Source of the DNA: JAFALK01 sp042701975
GTDB taxonomy: Bacteria; Pseudomonadota; Gammaproteobacteria; Burkholderiales; Burkholderiaceae_C
NCBI GenBank assembly: GCA_042701975.1
Contig: CP170561.1
Coordinates: 868,001 to 932,000 of the forward strand
Direction: 5' to 3'
DNA length: 64,000 nt
Position 1 is the stretch's first letter, and each line of letters opens with the position of its first letter. Made by a program: the position numbers and the translations under genes. A model generated the notes under the pieces. The model searched no databases, was not told the DNA's origin, and was given only the letters and a program-made list of their open reading frames with translations. Positions 43,177 through 52,047 of the stretch are shown piece after piece.

Positions 43177-43251
43177 GCTTGCTGTCTCCTGATCCCGCCG
43201 AGCCGACATGGCGGCGGGTGAGGCGATTGTGAGGCGCAGCCGTGCCTGCCT

Positions 43252-44508
43252 TCAAGCCCGCAGCAATTGCTCCCGCAACCCCGCCGGCCCCTGCGGAAAC
43301 ACCTTCACCAGCGCCGCATCCGACAAGCCCAGATGGCGCTGAACGATCGGCGAGAGCACGGAGCGGAAGTCGCTCACGACCGCCAGGTCGCGGCCGTCGA
43401 CGAGGGCGGAGCGCTCCAGGCCCGGCCATTCGCCGATCATGCGGCCGCCGTTGACGGGACCGCCCATCAACCACATCACGTTACCGCGGCCGTGATCGGT
43501 GCCGTGCGTGCCGTTCTCGCGCACCGTGCGGCCGAACTCGCTCATGACGACGACCACCGTGTTCTTCTGCGCGTCACCCAGGCCCTGCATCAGCGCGTCC
43601 AGGCCCTGGGCCAGGCTGTTCAGGCGATTGGCAAGCTGCCCCTTGGCGCCGCCCTGGTTGATGTGGGTGTCCCAGCCGCCGACAGAGGTGAATGCCAGCT
43701 GCGTGTGCGCATCAGCCTGGATGAGCTGGCCCAGACGGCGCGCATCGGCGGCAAAGCCGCTGGCGCTTTGCGCGCCGGCATCAGCGCTGGGGTCGCCGCC
43801 GCCCATGCCACCATGCTTCATGCCGCGCGCCATGCCTTCGTCCATGCTGCGCCGCATCTCGTCGCGGCCCTCGGCGGTGTCGCGGTAGGTGCGCGCCATC
43901 ATCGGATCGTTGGCATAGAGCTTGCCTAAAGCAGAGCGCATCTCGGGCTTGTCGATGGCCTTGGCGTCCAGCGCCTTGGCGCCCAGCCCCAAGCTGGCCA
44001 CGCTGCCCGTGCCGGAGAAGATGCGCGGCGGCGTCGTGCCCATGTTGACGGCGCGCGTCGGCGCGGCATCGCCGGGCATGGCCTGCAGCAGCCGGTTCAT
44101 CCAGCCGTCGGGCGTGCTCTTGCGGCCCGGCGTGCCAGACTCCATGTAGTCCTGCGCGTCGAAGTGCGAGCGCGTCATGTCGGGCGAGCCGCTGGCGTGC
44201 ACGAAGGCCATCGCGCCCTGGTCCCAATAGGGCTTGAGGCGCGCGAGGTTCGGGTTCAGGCCGAAGAGCTTGTCGAGCTGGATCAGGCTGTCGTCGCTGC
44301 TGCCCGGCGCGGCCAGCGCAATGCTGTCGCGTGAGGCGGCGTAGTTGGAGTCGCCGTAGGGCGTCACGACGGAGAGGCCGTCCACCGCGCCACGCAGCAA
44401 GATGACGACGAGCTTGTTGTCGGCGGCCGGCGCGGCAGCGGCGGAGGCCGCAGTCGTGCGGAACAGGGTCCAGGCGCCGGTGGCGAGCAGGAGATGGCGG
44501 CGTTGCAT
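43252..44508 (-). CDS. DUF1501 family exported protein
   Basis: A 418-residue protein of the alkaline-phosphatase-like DUF1501 family. The N-terminus has a twin-arginine signal (MQRRHLLLATGAW..., cleavage likely near ASAA). Family motifs include VILLRGAVDGLSVV, SHFDAQDYMESGTPG, FTSVGGWDTHINQ and VVVMSEFGRTVRENGTHGTDHGRG, which resemble metal-binding motifs of sulfatase/phosphatase folds. A Met/Gly-rich segment (KHGGMGGGD) interrupts the middle. The ATG at 44508 has AGGA five bases upstream; an ATG at 44520 overlapping the DUF1800 stop is an alternative. Works as a pair with the preceding DUF1800 gene, by genomic association. Confidence 0.88.
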   Translation of the reverse strand: MQRRHLLLATGAWTLFRTTAASAAAAPAADNKLVVILLRGAVDGLSVVTPYGDSNYAASRDSIALAAPGSSDDSLIQLDKLFGLNPNLARLKPYWDQGAMAFVHASGSPDMTRSHFDAQDYMESGTPGRKSTPDGWMNRLLQAMPGDAAPTRAVNMGTTPPRIFSGTGSVASLGLGAKALDAKAIDKPEMRSALGKLYANDPMMARTYRDTAEGRDEMRRSMDEGMARGMKHGGMGGGDPSADAGAQSASGFAADARRLGQLIQADAHTQLAFTSVGGWDTHINQGGAKGQLANRLNSLAQGLDALMQGLGDAQKNTVVVVMSEFGRTVRENGTHGTDHGRGNVMWLMGGPVNGGRMIGEWPGLERSALVDGRDLAVVSDFRSVLSPIVQRHLGLSDAALVKVFPQGPAGLREQLLRA

Positions 44509-44516
44509 AACGTTCC

Positions 44517-46070
44517 TCATCGACGCATGAAATCGGGCGAGCCCAGCAGCAGGGCGAGCTGTTGCGGCCGGGGCTCGGCAGCCACGGTCTCTCGTGTGGT
44601 GGCGCTCAGGGTCGGGCCCAGCGTGACGAGCAGGTCGCTGCTGGCATGGGCGGCCATCTCGGGGCGCTTGCGGATGCGATCGGACAGGGTCTGCGCAAAC
44701 TGCACGCGCTGCGCCAGTGCCTCGGGGTTCATCCAGGCGGCGGCGGTGTTCTTGTAGCCGTCGGGCGTCTGCGCGCCGTACAGCGGCATGCCGGCCTGCG
44801 CGAGCGAGCCGACGAGCAGCTGCGTGTCGGGCGGCAGCGCGTCCACCGTGTTCACCGCGCGCAGGCTGGAGAGCAGGAACTGATACGGCGTCTTGAACTT
44901 GGCCTGGAAGGCCTCGCGGCTCCAGAACTCGTCGGAGGCGACCAGCGTGCGCATCACCTCCCGCAGGTCGCCGTCGGTGGCCAAGAAGCGCTCGGCCATG
45001 CGCTTGACGAGCGCCGGCGGCGGATCGTCGGCCACGAAGGCTTGCGCCAGCTTGAAGCTCAGGAAGCGCGCCGTGGACGGGTGCGAGGCGAGCACGTCGA
45101 GTGCCCACTCGCCTTCGAAGCGGCCGCGCTTGTCCACGCGCTGGCCGAGCCAGACCTTGCTGCCTCGGTCATGGCGGTCTTCCTCGAAGCGGAACAAGTC
45201 ACCGCTGCTGGCGCGCGGATCGAAGGTCCAGCCGGTGAGCATGCGCGCGAGCTGCGTCACGTCCTGCTGGCTGTAGCCGCCGTCCACGCCCAGCGTGTGC
45301 AGCTCCATCAGCTCGCGGGCGTAGTTCTCGTTGAGGCCGGTGGGGCGGTTCGGGTTGGGCGGCGGCGGCAAGCGGCGCGGGTTGCGCTGCGGCGGCTGCC
45401 AACCCGGTGCCACGCTCTGGTAGTTGTCCAGGTAGTACAGCATGGCCGGATGCTTGGCGGTGGCGCCCAGCATGTCGCGGAAGCGGCCGAGCACGTAGGG
45501 CCGGATGGCCTCGCGCTCATAGCTGCCCACCCAGACGGACACCTGCCCCTTGCCGGCGAAGACGTTGAAGTGGTTGAACCAGAAGTCGACCAGCACTTCT
45601 TCGAGCTGGGCGGTGCTGCCCACGGCACGCAGCAGGCGTTGCGCGTGGGCCTGCTGCACGATCGGCCGCACGAGCTCGCGGCGCGGCTTCTCATCGTCCT
45701 TCTCGCCCTTGGCCTTGGCCTCGCGCTGCAGGCGCTGCGCGTCGCGGAAGCGCTCATGCAGCTGGCCTTGATCGAGCTTGAGCGTCTCCATCTCCTGCAG
45801 CCGCTCGCTGAGCGCTGTGGGCATCTGCAGGCTGGCGGGATCGAGCTGCTGGGCGAGGAACTGGTCCAGCCAGGCCTTGGCGCCCATGCCGGCAATCGCC
45901 TGCGCATCCGCCGGACGCGGGCCGAAAGCCAGGCGGTTGAGCGCGTGCACGGCGCGCTCTTCGTCGCCGAGGGGCGCGGTGCCCATTGCACCAGCAAAGG
46001 CACGCTGCGGCAGGGCTTGCAGCAGCGGGGTCAGCAGGCCGAGGGCCAGAGTGTGTCGACGCTGAATCAT
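44517..46070 (-). CDS. DUF1800 family protein
   Basis: A 517-residue protein of the widespread DUF1800 family, function unknown. A twin-arginine-like signal (MIQRRHTLALGLL...) opens it. Recognisable family segments are HALNRLAFGPRP, FWFNHFNVFAGKG, HPAMLYYLDNYQS and LNENYARELMELHTLGVDGGYSQQDV (given here in short as NENYARELMELHTLG). The downstream DUF1501 gene is nearly overlapping, and the two families recur side by side in many bacteria. The ATG at 46070 was selected because it starts the signal. Confidence 0.9.
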   Translation of the reverse strand: MIQRRHTLALGLLTPLLQALPQRAFAGAMGTAPLGDEERAVHALNRLAFGPRPADAQAIAGMGAKAWLDQFLAQQLDPASLQMPTALSERLQEMETLKLDQGQLHERFRDAQRLQREAKAKGEKDDEKPRRELVRPIVQQAHAQRLLRAVGSTAQLEEVLVDFWFNHFNVFAGKGQVSVWVGSYEREAIRPYVLGRFRDMLGATAKHPAMLYYLDNYQSVAPGWQPPQRNPRRLPPPPNPNRPTGLNENYARELMELHTLGVDGGYSQQDVTQLARMLTGWTFDPRASSGDLFRFEEDRHDRGSKVWLGQRVDKRGRFEGEWALDVLASHPSTARFLSFKLAQAFVADDPPPALVKRMAERFLATDGDLREVMRTLVASDEFWSREAFQAKFKTPYQFLLSSLRAVNTVDALPPDTQLLVGSLAQAGMPLYGAQTPDGYKNTAAAWMNPEALAQRVQFAQTLSDRIRKRPEMAAHASSDLLVTLGPTLSATTRETVAAEPRPQQLALLLGSPDFMRR

Positions 46071-46166
46071 GGCGTTAGCTTCCCCGATGGGCACGGGCGC
46101 CGATGTTTCGCCCGTGCAAAGTATGCAAACAAGACAATCGATCAGCACGATCGATCATTCATTCAA

Positions 46167-47126
46167 TCAGCGCAACTGCAGCACGATCGCCCAATGCTGC
46201 TGGTTCATATCGCTCTTGGTGCAGCTGCTGTCCGAAGCACATTCACGTGCGTTCGGGCCCTGCGGTTGACGGGCTACAAGATGTTTACGTGAGAGGTGGC
46301 CATCGGCATCGAGCATGAGTTTGCGCCAGGTGACACTCTGCTCCACGTTACCGCCCATGGTTTCGATCTTGGCGGCCGCGCGGTCGACCTTCACGACCAG
46401 GTCGCAATGCGATTTGACGCGGCTGTCCAGTTGCGTGGCTTGCGCCTTCCATTCGGCAAAGCTCGTGAGCGGCTTGGCGGCGCGGCCGTAGCAGATGAGG
46501 TCGCCCACGCGCGGCACGCTGGTGCGCACGTCGCAGGCGCGGTAGGCGTAGCCGGGCGCGTCTTCGAGCGCGGGGCGGATGTAGACGGCATGCGCGCCGG
46601 AGAAATGGAATTCGGCCTCGCTGAAACCGGCCCGGTCCATCAGGAAGGAGATGAAGGCGCCGGACCAGGGCGTGTCAGAGATGGTGGCGCGCACGAGCGC
46701 CTCACGCGCAGCCTCGTTGTCGGCGGGCACGCTGGCCAGCAATTCGCGCAGGTTCGTCATGCGCTGCGGGCCTGCGTTGGCGGGATCGTCGAGCAGGCCT
46801 TCGGCCCAGGTCATGCGGCGAAAGTCCAGCGTGCCGGGCACGTGCTGGTCAAGCGTCTGCCAGTAGCGCCAGACGCGACGCCAGGCAAAGCGGTCGCCGT
46901 CCTTTCGCTCCTCGCGCAGCGGTTCGGTTTCGGTCTCGACGTTGCCGAATTTCCACAACCGGCCTTGCGCGTCGATGCGGTGGCCGTTGAAGGCGCGGTA
47001 TTCGCCCATGGCGATCTCGGCCAGGCGCGCCGCGCGTTCGCTGGACGGCCCCGGCTGCGTGCAGCTCTGGGCCTGAGCGGAAACCGCGGTGAACGCAGCA
47101 ACGAGAGCGAGAAGGATCTTCATCAT
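46167..47126 (-). CDS. DUF2272 domain protein, exported
   Basis: A 319-residue protein with a signal peptide (MMKILLALVAAFTAVSAQA) and a DUF2272-type domain recognised by ISDTPWSGAFISFLMDRAG and the following FHFSGAHAVYIRPAL. The pattern SGAFIS...SGAH...VGDLICYGR resembles a papain/NlpC-like hydrolase layout, but I cannot confirm catalytic residues. Cysteines near both ends (QSCTQPG, ARECASDSSC) may pair. A second ATG directly follows the first. Neighbours on both sides are unrelated. Confidence 0.75.
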   Translation of the reverse strand: MMKILLALVAAFTAVSAQAQSCTQPGPSSERAARLAEIAMGEYRAFNGHRIDAQGRLWKFGNVETETEPLREERKDGDRFAWRRVWRYWQTLDQHVPGTLDFRRMTWAEGLLDDPANAGPQRMTNLRELLASVPADNEAAREALVRATISDTPWSGAFISFLMDRAGFSEAEFHFSGAHAVYIRPALEDAPGYAYRACDVRTSVPRVGDLICYGRAAKPLTSFAEWKAQATQLDSRVKSHCDLVVKVDRAAAKIETMGGNVEQSVTWRKLMLDADGHLSRKHLVARQPQGPNARECASDSSCTKSDMNQQHWAIVLQLR

Positions 47127-47220
47127 GTCGGAGGCGGCCGGTGGAGCCGGCCATTCAAGCACCTCGCGCGGCTTGGATGCACATCACTTTTGATGCGCAC
47201 CCCATGAGCCTTCCTGAGAT

Positions 47221-49338
47221 TCAGATCGACAGCGGATCCACGTCGATCGCCCAGCGGATCAAGCCCTTGTGCTCACGCCTGAGCAGGTGCAGCTGCGGCA
47301 ACCAGTCCGCCAGAATTTGCTGCAGTGCGCCGCGATGGCTGGCCTCGACGAGCATCTGCATGCGTTCCACATCGGCCACGCGCGCCACGCTCATGGGCAC
47401 GGGCGGATAGGCGAAGACGCGCTCGTCTTCCAGCAGCGCGAGCGCGGCCGCATCGAGAAAGGCTTTGGCCGCCTCGGGCGTCTTCGCCTCTGCGCGCAGC
47501 AGCGCGAGGTGCGAATACGGCGGCAGGCTGGCGCTCTCGCGCTCGGCCAGCTGGCTCTTGGCAAAGGCTTCGTAGTCGTGCTTCTTGAGCGCCTGGTAGA
47601 GCGCGTGCTCCGGGTGCCAGGTCTGCACCCACATCTCGCTGGCCGAGGCCTGCGCGGCGTCGCGCCCCGCGCGGCCGGCCGCCTGCATCAGCAGCGAGAA
47701 GAGCCGCTCAGGCGCACGGAAATCACTGCTGAACAGTGCCGTGTCCGGGTTGACGGCGGCCACCAGCGTGATGCGGCGGAAGTCGTGCCCCTTGGTGATC
47801 ATCTGGGTGCCGACGAGCACGTCGACCTCGCCTGCGTGCACGGCCGCGAGCTGTGCTTCGAGCGCGCCCTTGTGCTTGGTGGAGTCGGCATCGATGCGCG
47901 CGATGCGCGCGCCGGGCAGCATCTCGGCCAGCTGTTCCTCAAGCCTTTCAGTGCCGCGGCCCAGCGGGGCGATGTCGGAGTTGCCGCAGTTGGGGCAGGC
48001 GAGCGGCACGCGCTCGGTGAAGCTGCAGTGGTGGCAGCGCAGCGTGCGGTCGCGCTTGTGGAAGACGCGCCAGGCGCTGCAGTGCGGGCAGTCGCTCTTC
48101 CACTGGCATTCGCCGCAATGGAGCACGGGCGCATAGCCGCGGCGGTTCAGGAAGACGAGGCTTTGCTCGCCGCGCGCGAGGCGCGCGCGCAGCGCCTCCG
48201 CCAACGGTTCGGCGATCGCGGTGGTGACGCCGGCCTTGGGTGGCAGCACCTTCATGTCGAACAAGCGCACGCGTGGCATCACGCCCTCGCCGATGCGGGC
48301 TGGCAAGGCGAGCCGCACATAACGGCCTTCTTCAGCGCGCTGCCAGCTTTCGATGGAGGGCGTGGCGGAGCCGAGGATCACCGGCACCTTCTCCAGGTGG
48401 CCGCGGTAGATGGCCAGATCACGCGCCGAGTAGCGCGCGCCGTCCTGGCTCTTGTAGGAGGGGTCGTGTTCTTCGTCGACGACGATCAGCCCCAGCTCGG
48501 GCATGGAGGCAAACACCGCCAGCCGCGTGCCCAGCACCAGGCGCGCTTGGCCGCTGTGCGCCGCCAGCCAGCTCTTGAGCCGCTGCGCCGGCGTGAGGCC
48601 GCTGTGCAGGGCCGCGACGGGCACGCCAGCAAAGCGTTCGGTAAAGCGGGCTTCGAGCTGCGGCGTGAGGTTGATCTCGGGCACCAGCACGAGCACCTGC
48701 CGGCCTTCAGCGAGCGCATGCTCGGCGGCGCGCAGATAGACCTCGGTCTTGCCCGAGCCGGTCACGCCATAGAGCAGCACCGGCTTGGGCGCCGGGCTGT
48801 GCAGCGCTTCGTCGAGTTGGGCCAGCACGGCCGCCTGCGCCGGGCTGAGCTCGGGCTTGTCGGCGGCGTTGGCGGTCTCGCCCGCGGCGGCGGCCTTGCG
48901 CTTGAGGCGGCGGCCGAGCTGGGTGGGATCGAGCTCGCGCAGCTGCGGCGGCAGAACCGAAAGCGCCAGCTCGCCCACCGAGCGCTGGTAGTAGCCGGCT
49001 GCAAATTCCACGAGCTGCAGCCAGTTCGACGACAGCGGCGTGAGCCCTTCCAGCTCGCCAGCGATGGGCCGCAGCACATGCTCCGGCGTTTGGGCGTCCG
49101 GCTCGCCCGGCCACACCACGCCCAGCAGCTCGCGCTTGCCCAGCGGCACCCGCACGAGGCTGCCGGCAACCAGCGCCTGGCGCGCCAGATAGTCCAGCGG
49201 CGCACTGATGCCGCTGTGCTGCGGGGCCTCAACGGCCACCCGAATGCGTGTCGCGGGAAGTGGGCTCTCGCTCACGTGCGGCGCCTGCTCTGGCGGGGCT
49301 GCGCCGGGTGTGGATAACTTTGTGGGGAAGTTTTGCAC
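47221..49338 (-). CDS. priA: Primosomal replication protein N' (PriA helicase)
   Basis: A 705-residue replication-restart helicase. The N-terminal DNA-binding domain is followed by Walker A GVTGSGKT, the DEEHD box, a zinc-binding insertion with paired cysteines (CGEC, CPHC, CHHC, CPNC) and the C-terminal motifs GTQMITKGHDF and QAAGRAGRD. The length fits the family (700-735). PriA reloads the replisome at collapsed forks. The ATG at 49338 precedes a short low-complexity tail before the conserved domain, so a later start cannot be excluded. Confidence 0.95.
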   Translation of the reverse strand: MQNFPTKLSTPGAAPPEQAPHVSESPLPATRIRVAVEAPQHSGISAPLDYLARQALVAGSLVRVPLGKRELLGVVWPGEPDAQTPEHVLRPIAGELEGLTPLSSNWLQLVEFAAGYYQRSVGELALSVLPPQLRELDPTQLGRRLKRKAAAAGETANAADKPELSPAQAAVLAQLDEALHSPAPKPVLLYGVTGSGKTEVYLRAAEHALAEGRQVLVLVPEINLTPQLEARFTERFAGVPVAALHSGLTPAQRLKSWLAAHSGQARLVLGTRLAVFASMPELGLIVVDEEHDPSYKSQDGARYSARDLAIYRGHLEKVPVILGSATPSIESWQRAEEGRYVRLALPARIGEGVMPRVRLFDMKVLPPKAGVTTAIAEPLAEALRARLARGEQSLVFLNRRGYAPVLHCGECQWKSDCPHCSAWRVFHKRDRTLRCHHCSFTERVPLACPNCGNSDIAPLGRGTERLEEQLAEMLPGARIARIDADSTKHKGALEAQLAAVHAGEVDVLVGTQMITKGHDFRRITLVAAVNPDTALFSSDFRAPERLFSLLMQAAGRAGRDAAQASASEMWVQTWHPEHALYQALKKHDYEAFAKSQLAERESASLPPYSHLALLRAEAKTPEAAKAFLDAAALALLEDERVFAYPPVPMSVARVADVERMQMLVEASHRGALQQILADWLPQLHLLRREHKGLIRWAIDVDPLSI

Positions 49339-49516
49339 TGCCGCCGGTCCGGCCCCAGGGAGAGTCCGGATGCCCCGCGCGCGACCTGTACCCGATTTGA
49401 TACAGCAGCTATGAAAATCAATGACTTATTGATCTCAGGGGTAAATACCGAGAGACGCCAGGCCCCGTTATCTGGGGCTGTCCCGCTTCGGGATTGGTGG
49501 GGATAAGTGGCGGTTA

Positions 49517-50596
49517 TCACGCAGCGCGCAGGGCACGTGAGTAGGCATGAACTTCGTCCACGAGCACGCTCACGGCTTCCGGTGGCGTGTACTGGCTGAT
49601 GCCGTGGCCAAGGTTGAAGACATGCCCCGCGCCGGCGGCCGGCGGGCCGAAGGCGTCGAGCACGCGGCGGGCTTCGCCGCGGATGGCGGCTTCGGGCGCG
49701 AACAGCACGTTGGGGTCCAGATTGCCTTGCAGGGCGACGCGCTCGCCCACCAGCGTGCGGGCACGGCCCAGGTTCATCGTCCAGTCCAGGCCCACCACGT
49801 CGGCACCGGCGTCGGCGATCTCGGGCAGCCACAGGCCGCCGCCCTTGGTGAAGAGGATGCGCGGAATGCGAACGCCCTCGTGCTCGGTCTTCACCTGCGC
49901 CAGCACGCGGCGCGAGTAGTCGAGGCTGAAGCGCTGGAAGTTGCCCTCCGCCAGCACGCCACCCCAGGAGTCGAACAGCATCACGGCCTGCGCGCCGGCT
50001 TCGATCTGTGCGTTGAGGTAACGCGCTACTGCATCGGCATTGACTTCGAGGATGCGGTGCATCAGGTCCGGGCGCGCGTACATCAGGCTCTTGACGTGGC
50101 GGTAGTCGTCCGAGCCGCCGCCTTCGACCATGTAACAGGCCAGCGTCCAGGGACTGCCGGAGAAGCCGATCAGCGGCACGCGGCCGTTCAAGGCGCTGCG
50201 GATGGACGTGACGGCGTCGAAGACATAACGGAGCTTGTCCATGTCAGGCACGGCAAGCTTGGCCACGGCGGCCTCGTCGCGCACGACGTGTTCGAACTTC
50301 GGGCCTTCGCCCTGCTGGAAGGACAGGCCCAGGCCCATGGCATCGGGCACGGTCAGGATGTCGCTGAACAAGATGGCCGCATCGAGCGGGTAGCGCTCCA
50401 GCGGCTGCAGGGTGACCTCGGTGGCGTAGTCCTTGTTCGTGGCCAGGCCCATGAAGCTGCCGGCCTTCTCGCGCGTGGCGCGGTACTCGGGCAGGTAGCG
50501 GCCGGCCTGGCGCATCAGCCACAGCGGCGTGTACTCGGTCGGCTGGCGCAGGCAGGCGCGCAGGAAGCAGTCGTTCGTCAGCGGTGCAAAGCTCAT
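49517..50596 (-). CDS. hemE: Uroporphyrinogen decarboxylase
   Basis: A 359-residue enzyme of haem synthesis that converts uroporphyrinogen III to coproporphyrinogen III in the cytoplasm. The family signature WLMRQAGRYLPEYR lies near the N-terminus, LFSDILTVPDAMG carries the catalytic Asp, and GFSGSPWTLACYMVEG and GLDWTMNLGRAR follow. The length matches HemE (350-360). It is separated from priA by 178 bp that hold a small inverted repeat (gcccc/ggggc at 49462-49478) and no clear promoter. Confidence 0.97.
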   Translation of the reverse strand: MSFAPLTNDCFLRACLRQPTEYTPLWLMRQAGRYLPEYRATREKAGSFMGLATNKDYATEVTLQPLERYPLDAAILFSDILTVPDAMGLGLSFQQGEGPKFEHVVRDEAAVAKLAVPDMDKLRYVFDAVTSIRSALNGRVPLIGFSGSPWTLACYMVEGGGSDDYRHVKSLMYARPDLMHRILEVNADAVARYLNAQIEAGAQAVMLFDSWGGVLAEGNFQRFSLDYSRRVLAQVKTEHEGVRIPRILFTKGGGLWLPEIADAGADVVGLDWTMNLGRARTLVGERVALQGNLDPNVLFAPEAAIRGEARRVLDAFGPPAAGAGHVFNLGHGISQYTPPEAVSVLVDEVHAYSRALRAA

Positions 50597-50643
50597 CCGG
50601 CGATTATCCGACGCGGCTCCCGCCCGCTCGGATGTGCGGCCAG

Positions 50644-51117
50644 CTATTTGACGAGCTGCGCGCGCACCCAGTCTTCGGCTTCGGGCAGCTGCTCGAACGT
50701 GGCGAAGGGCAGACCCAGCTCGCGGTAGATCTGCTCGTACAGGGGCAGCATGAAGTCGCGGCCCTCGACCTCGGGGCCGACGACCCAGGCGGTGTGCTCG
50801 GCCACCATCTGGCCGGAGATGAAGCCGCTCATCAGGCGCCGGTATTCATCGAGCATGTCGGGCGAGGCCATCATGCTGCACCGCATCTGCAGGATGTGGG
50901 CGCGCAGGCGGCGCTGGCCGGCCTGGGCGAGCAGATCGGCTCGCGCCAGCACGAAGGCCTTGAGGAATTCCGCGTTGAAGGGGCCTTGCGCCATCGAGTA
51001 GATGATGCCGTCTGATTCACCGCCTTCGAGCCACATCTCCAGGCTGCCATGCGGGCGAAAACCGCCAGCCTGAAAGCTGTCGGTGCTGCGGATGAGTCGC
51101 TCTGGATCGGACTTCAC
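50644..51117 (-). CDS. Conserved hypothetical protein
   Basis: A 157-residue soluble protein I do not recognise. It has a mixed alpha/beta pattern with GPFNAEFLKAFVLARADLL and AEHTAWVVGPEVEGRDFMLPLYEQIY, which recall the STAS/SpoIIAA-like folds, but this is only a visual impression. It starts at a GTG at 51117 and lies 47 bp from hemE, which may be co-transcribed from upstream. Confidence 0.7.
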   Translation of the reverse strand: MKSDPERLIRSTDSFQAGGFRPHGSLEMWLEGGESDGIIYSMAQGPFNAEFLKAFVLARADLLAQAGQRRLRAHILQMRCSMMASPDMLDEYRRLMSGFISGQMVAEHTAWVVGPEVEGRDFMLPLYEQIYRELGLPFATFEQLPEAEDWVRAQLVK

Positions 51118-51195
51118 GCTTTGAATGTAGCAACATTCCGCTTGAATTCTGCGTAAGGGCCAGATTCACGAAGTGCGCAGGGCGCGCAGCCGTTC

Positions 51196-51990
51196 TCAGA
51201 TCGGTCGCAGCTTGGTGCCGAACCGCTCGCGCTGCGGCTTGGCCGCGAGGGGCGGGAACTTGAGCGGCGCCTCGGGCACTGCAACATCGGGCAGGCGGCC
51301 GAGCAGATCGCGGATCAGCGCGAGCCGGCCGCGCCGCTGGTCGTTGAAATCCACCAGGGTCCAGGGCGCATGCTTGGTGTGCGTGGCCTCCAGCATGCGG
51401 TCGCGGGCGTGGCCGTATTCCTTGTAGAGGCGGCGCGCCTCGAGGTCGATCGGCGAGAGCTTCCAGCGCTTGAGCGGGTCGGCCAGGCGCTCCTGGAAGC
51501 GCTCTTCCTGATGGACCTGGTCGACGGTCAGCCAGTATTTGAAGAGCAGCACGCCGTCGTCCACGAGCAGCTTCTCGAACACCGGCGCCTGCTTGAGAAA
51601 GGCCTGGGTCTGATCGGGCGTGCAAAAGCCCATCACGGCCTCGACGCCGGCGCGGTTGTACCAGCTGCGATCGAACAGCGCGATCTCGCCGGCCGCCGGC
51701 AGATGCGGCACATAGCGCTGAAAGTACCAGGAGCCCTGCTCGCGGTCCGTGGGCTTGCCCAATGCCACCGTGTGGCATTGGCGCGGGTTGAGCGTCTCGC
51801 TGATGGCTGCGATCACGCCGCCCTTGCCGGCGGTATCGCGCCCCTCGACGAGGACGAGCAGCCGCTTGCCCGTGTGCTGCAGCCAGCGGGCCGCTGCGTT
51901 GAGTTCAAGCTGCAGGGGCTCGAGCTGCTCCAGGTAGCTGGCCTTGCCGAGCTTCTTGCCAGCCGAATCCTTCGCGTCCTTCTTGCTCAT
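51196..51990 (-). CDS. Polyphosphate kinase 2 family protein
   Basis: A 264-residue PPK2-type enzyme that moves phosphate between polyphosphate and nucleotides. The P-loop is GRDTAGKGG at 50-58, the Walker B-like motif is FDRSWYNRAGVE, and the lid region includes KLSPIDLEARRLYKEY. Single-domain PPK2 enzymes of this length usually phosphorylate nucleoside mono- or diphosphates; which one cannot be told here. The ATG at 51990 starts a short Lys-rich tail. Located 79 bp from the previous gene. Confidence 0.93.
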   Translation of the reverse strand: MSKKDAKDSAGKKLGKASYLEQLEPLQLELNAAARWLQHTGKRLLVLVEGRDTAGKGGVIAAISETLNPRQCHTVALGKPTDREQGSWYFQRYVPHLPAAGEIALFDRSWYNRAGVEAVMGFCTPDQTQAFLKQAPVFEKLLVDDGVLLFKYWLTVDQVHQEERFQERLADPLKRWKLSPIDLEARRLYKEYGHARDRMLEATHTKHAPWTLVDFNDQRRGRLALIRDLLGRLPDVAVPEAPLKFPPLAAKPQRERFGTKLRPI

Positions 51991-52047
51991 CCATGCACTC
52001 CGTCGAGAACCGTGGAGCAATGAGCTTACGACAGGATCAGGCCTTGG

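Noticed and set aside
43252..45108. DUF1501 gene extended to 45108
   Set aside because: The extra 200 codons overlap the DUF1800 gene in another frame and lack family motifs; the signal peptide starts at 44508.
47269..49317. Long plus-strand open frame opposite priA
   Set aside because: Antisense shadow of a gene with all PriA motifs.
49460..49500. Terminator between hemE and priA
   Set aside because: The small gcccc/ggggc repeat has no T run on either strand.
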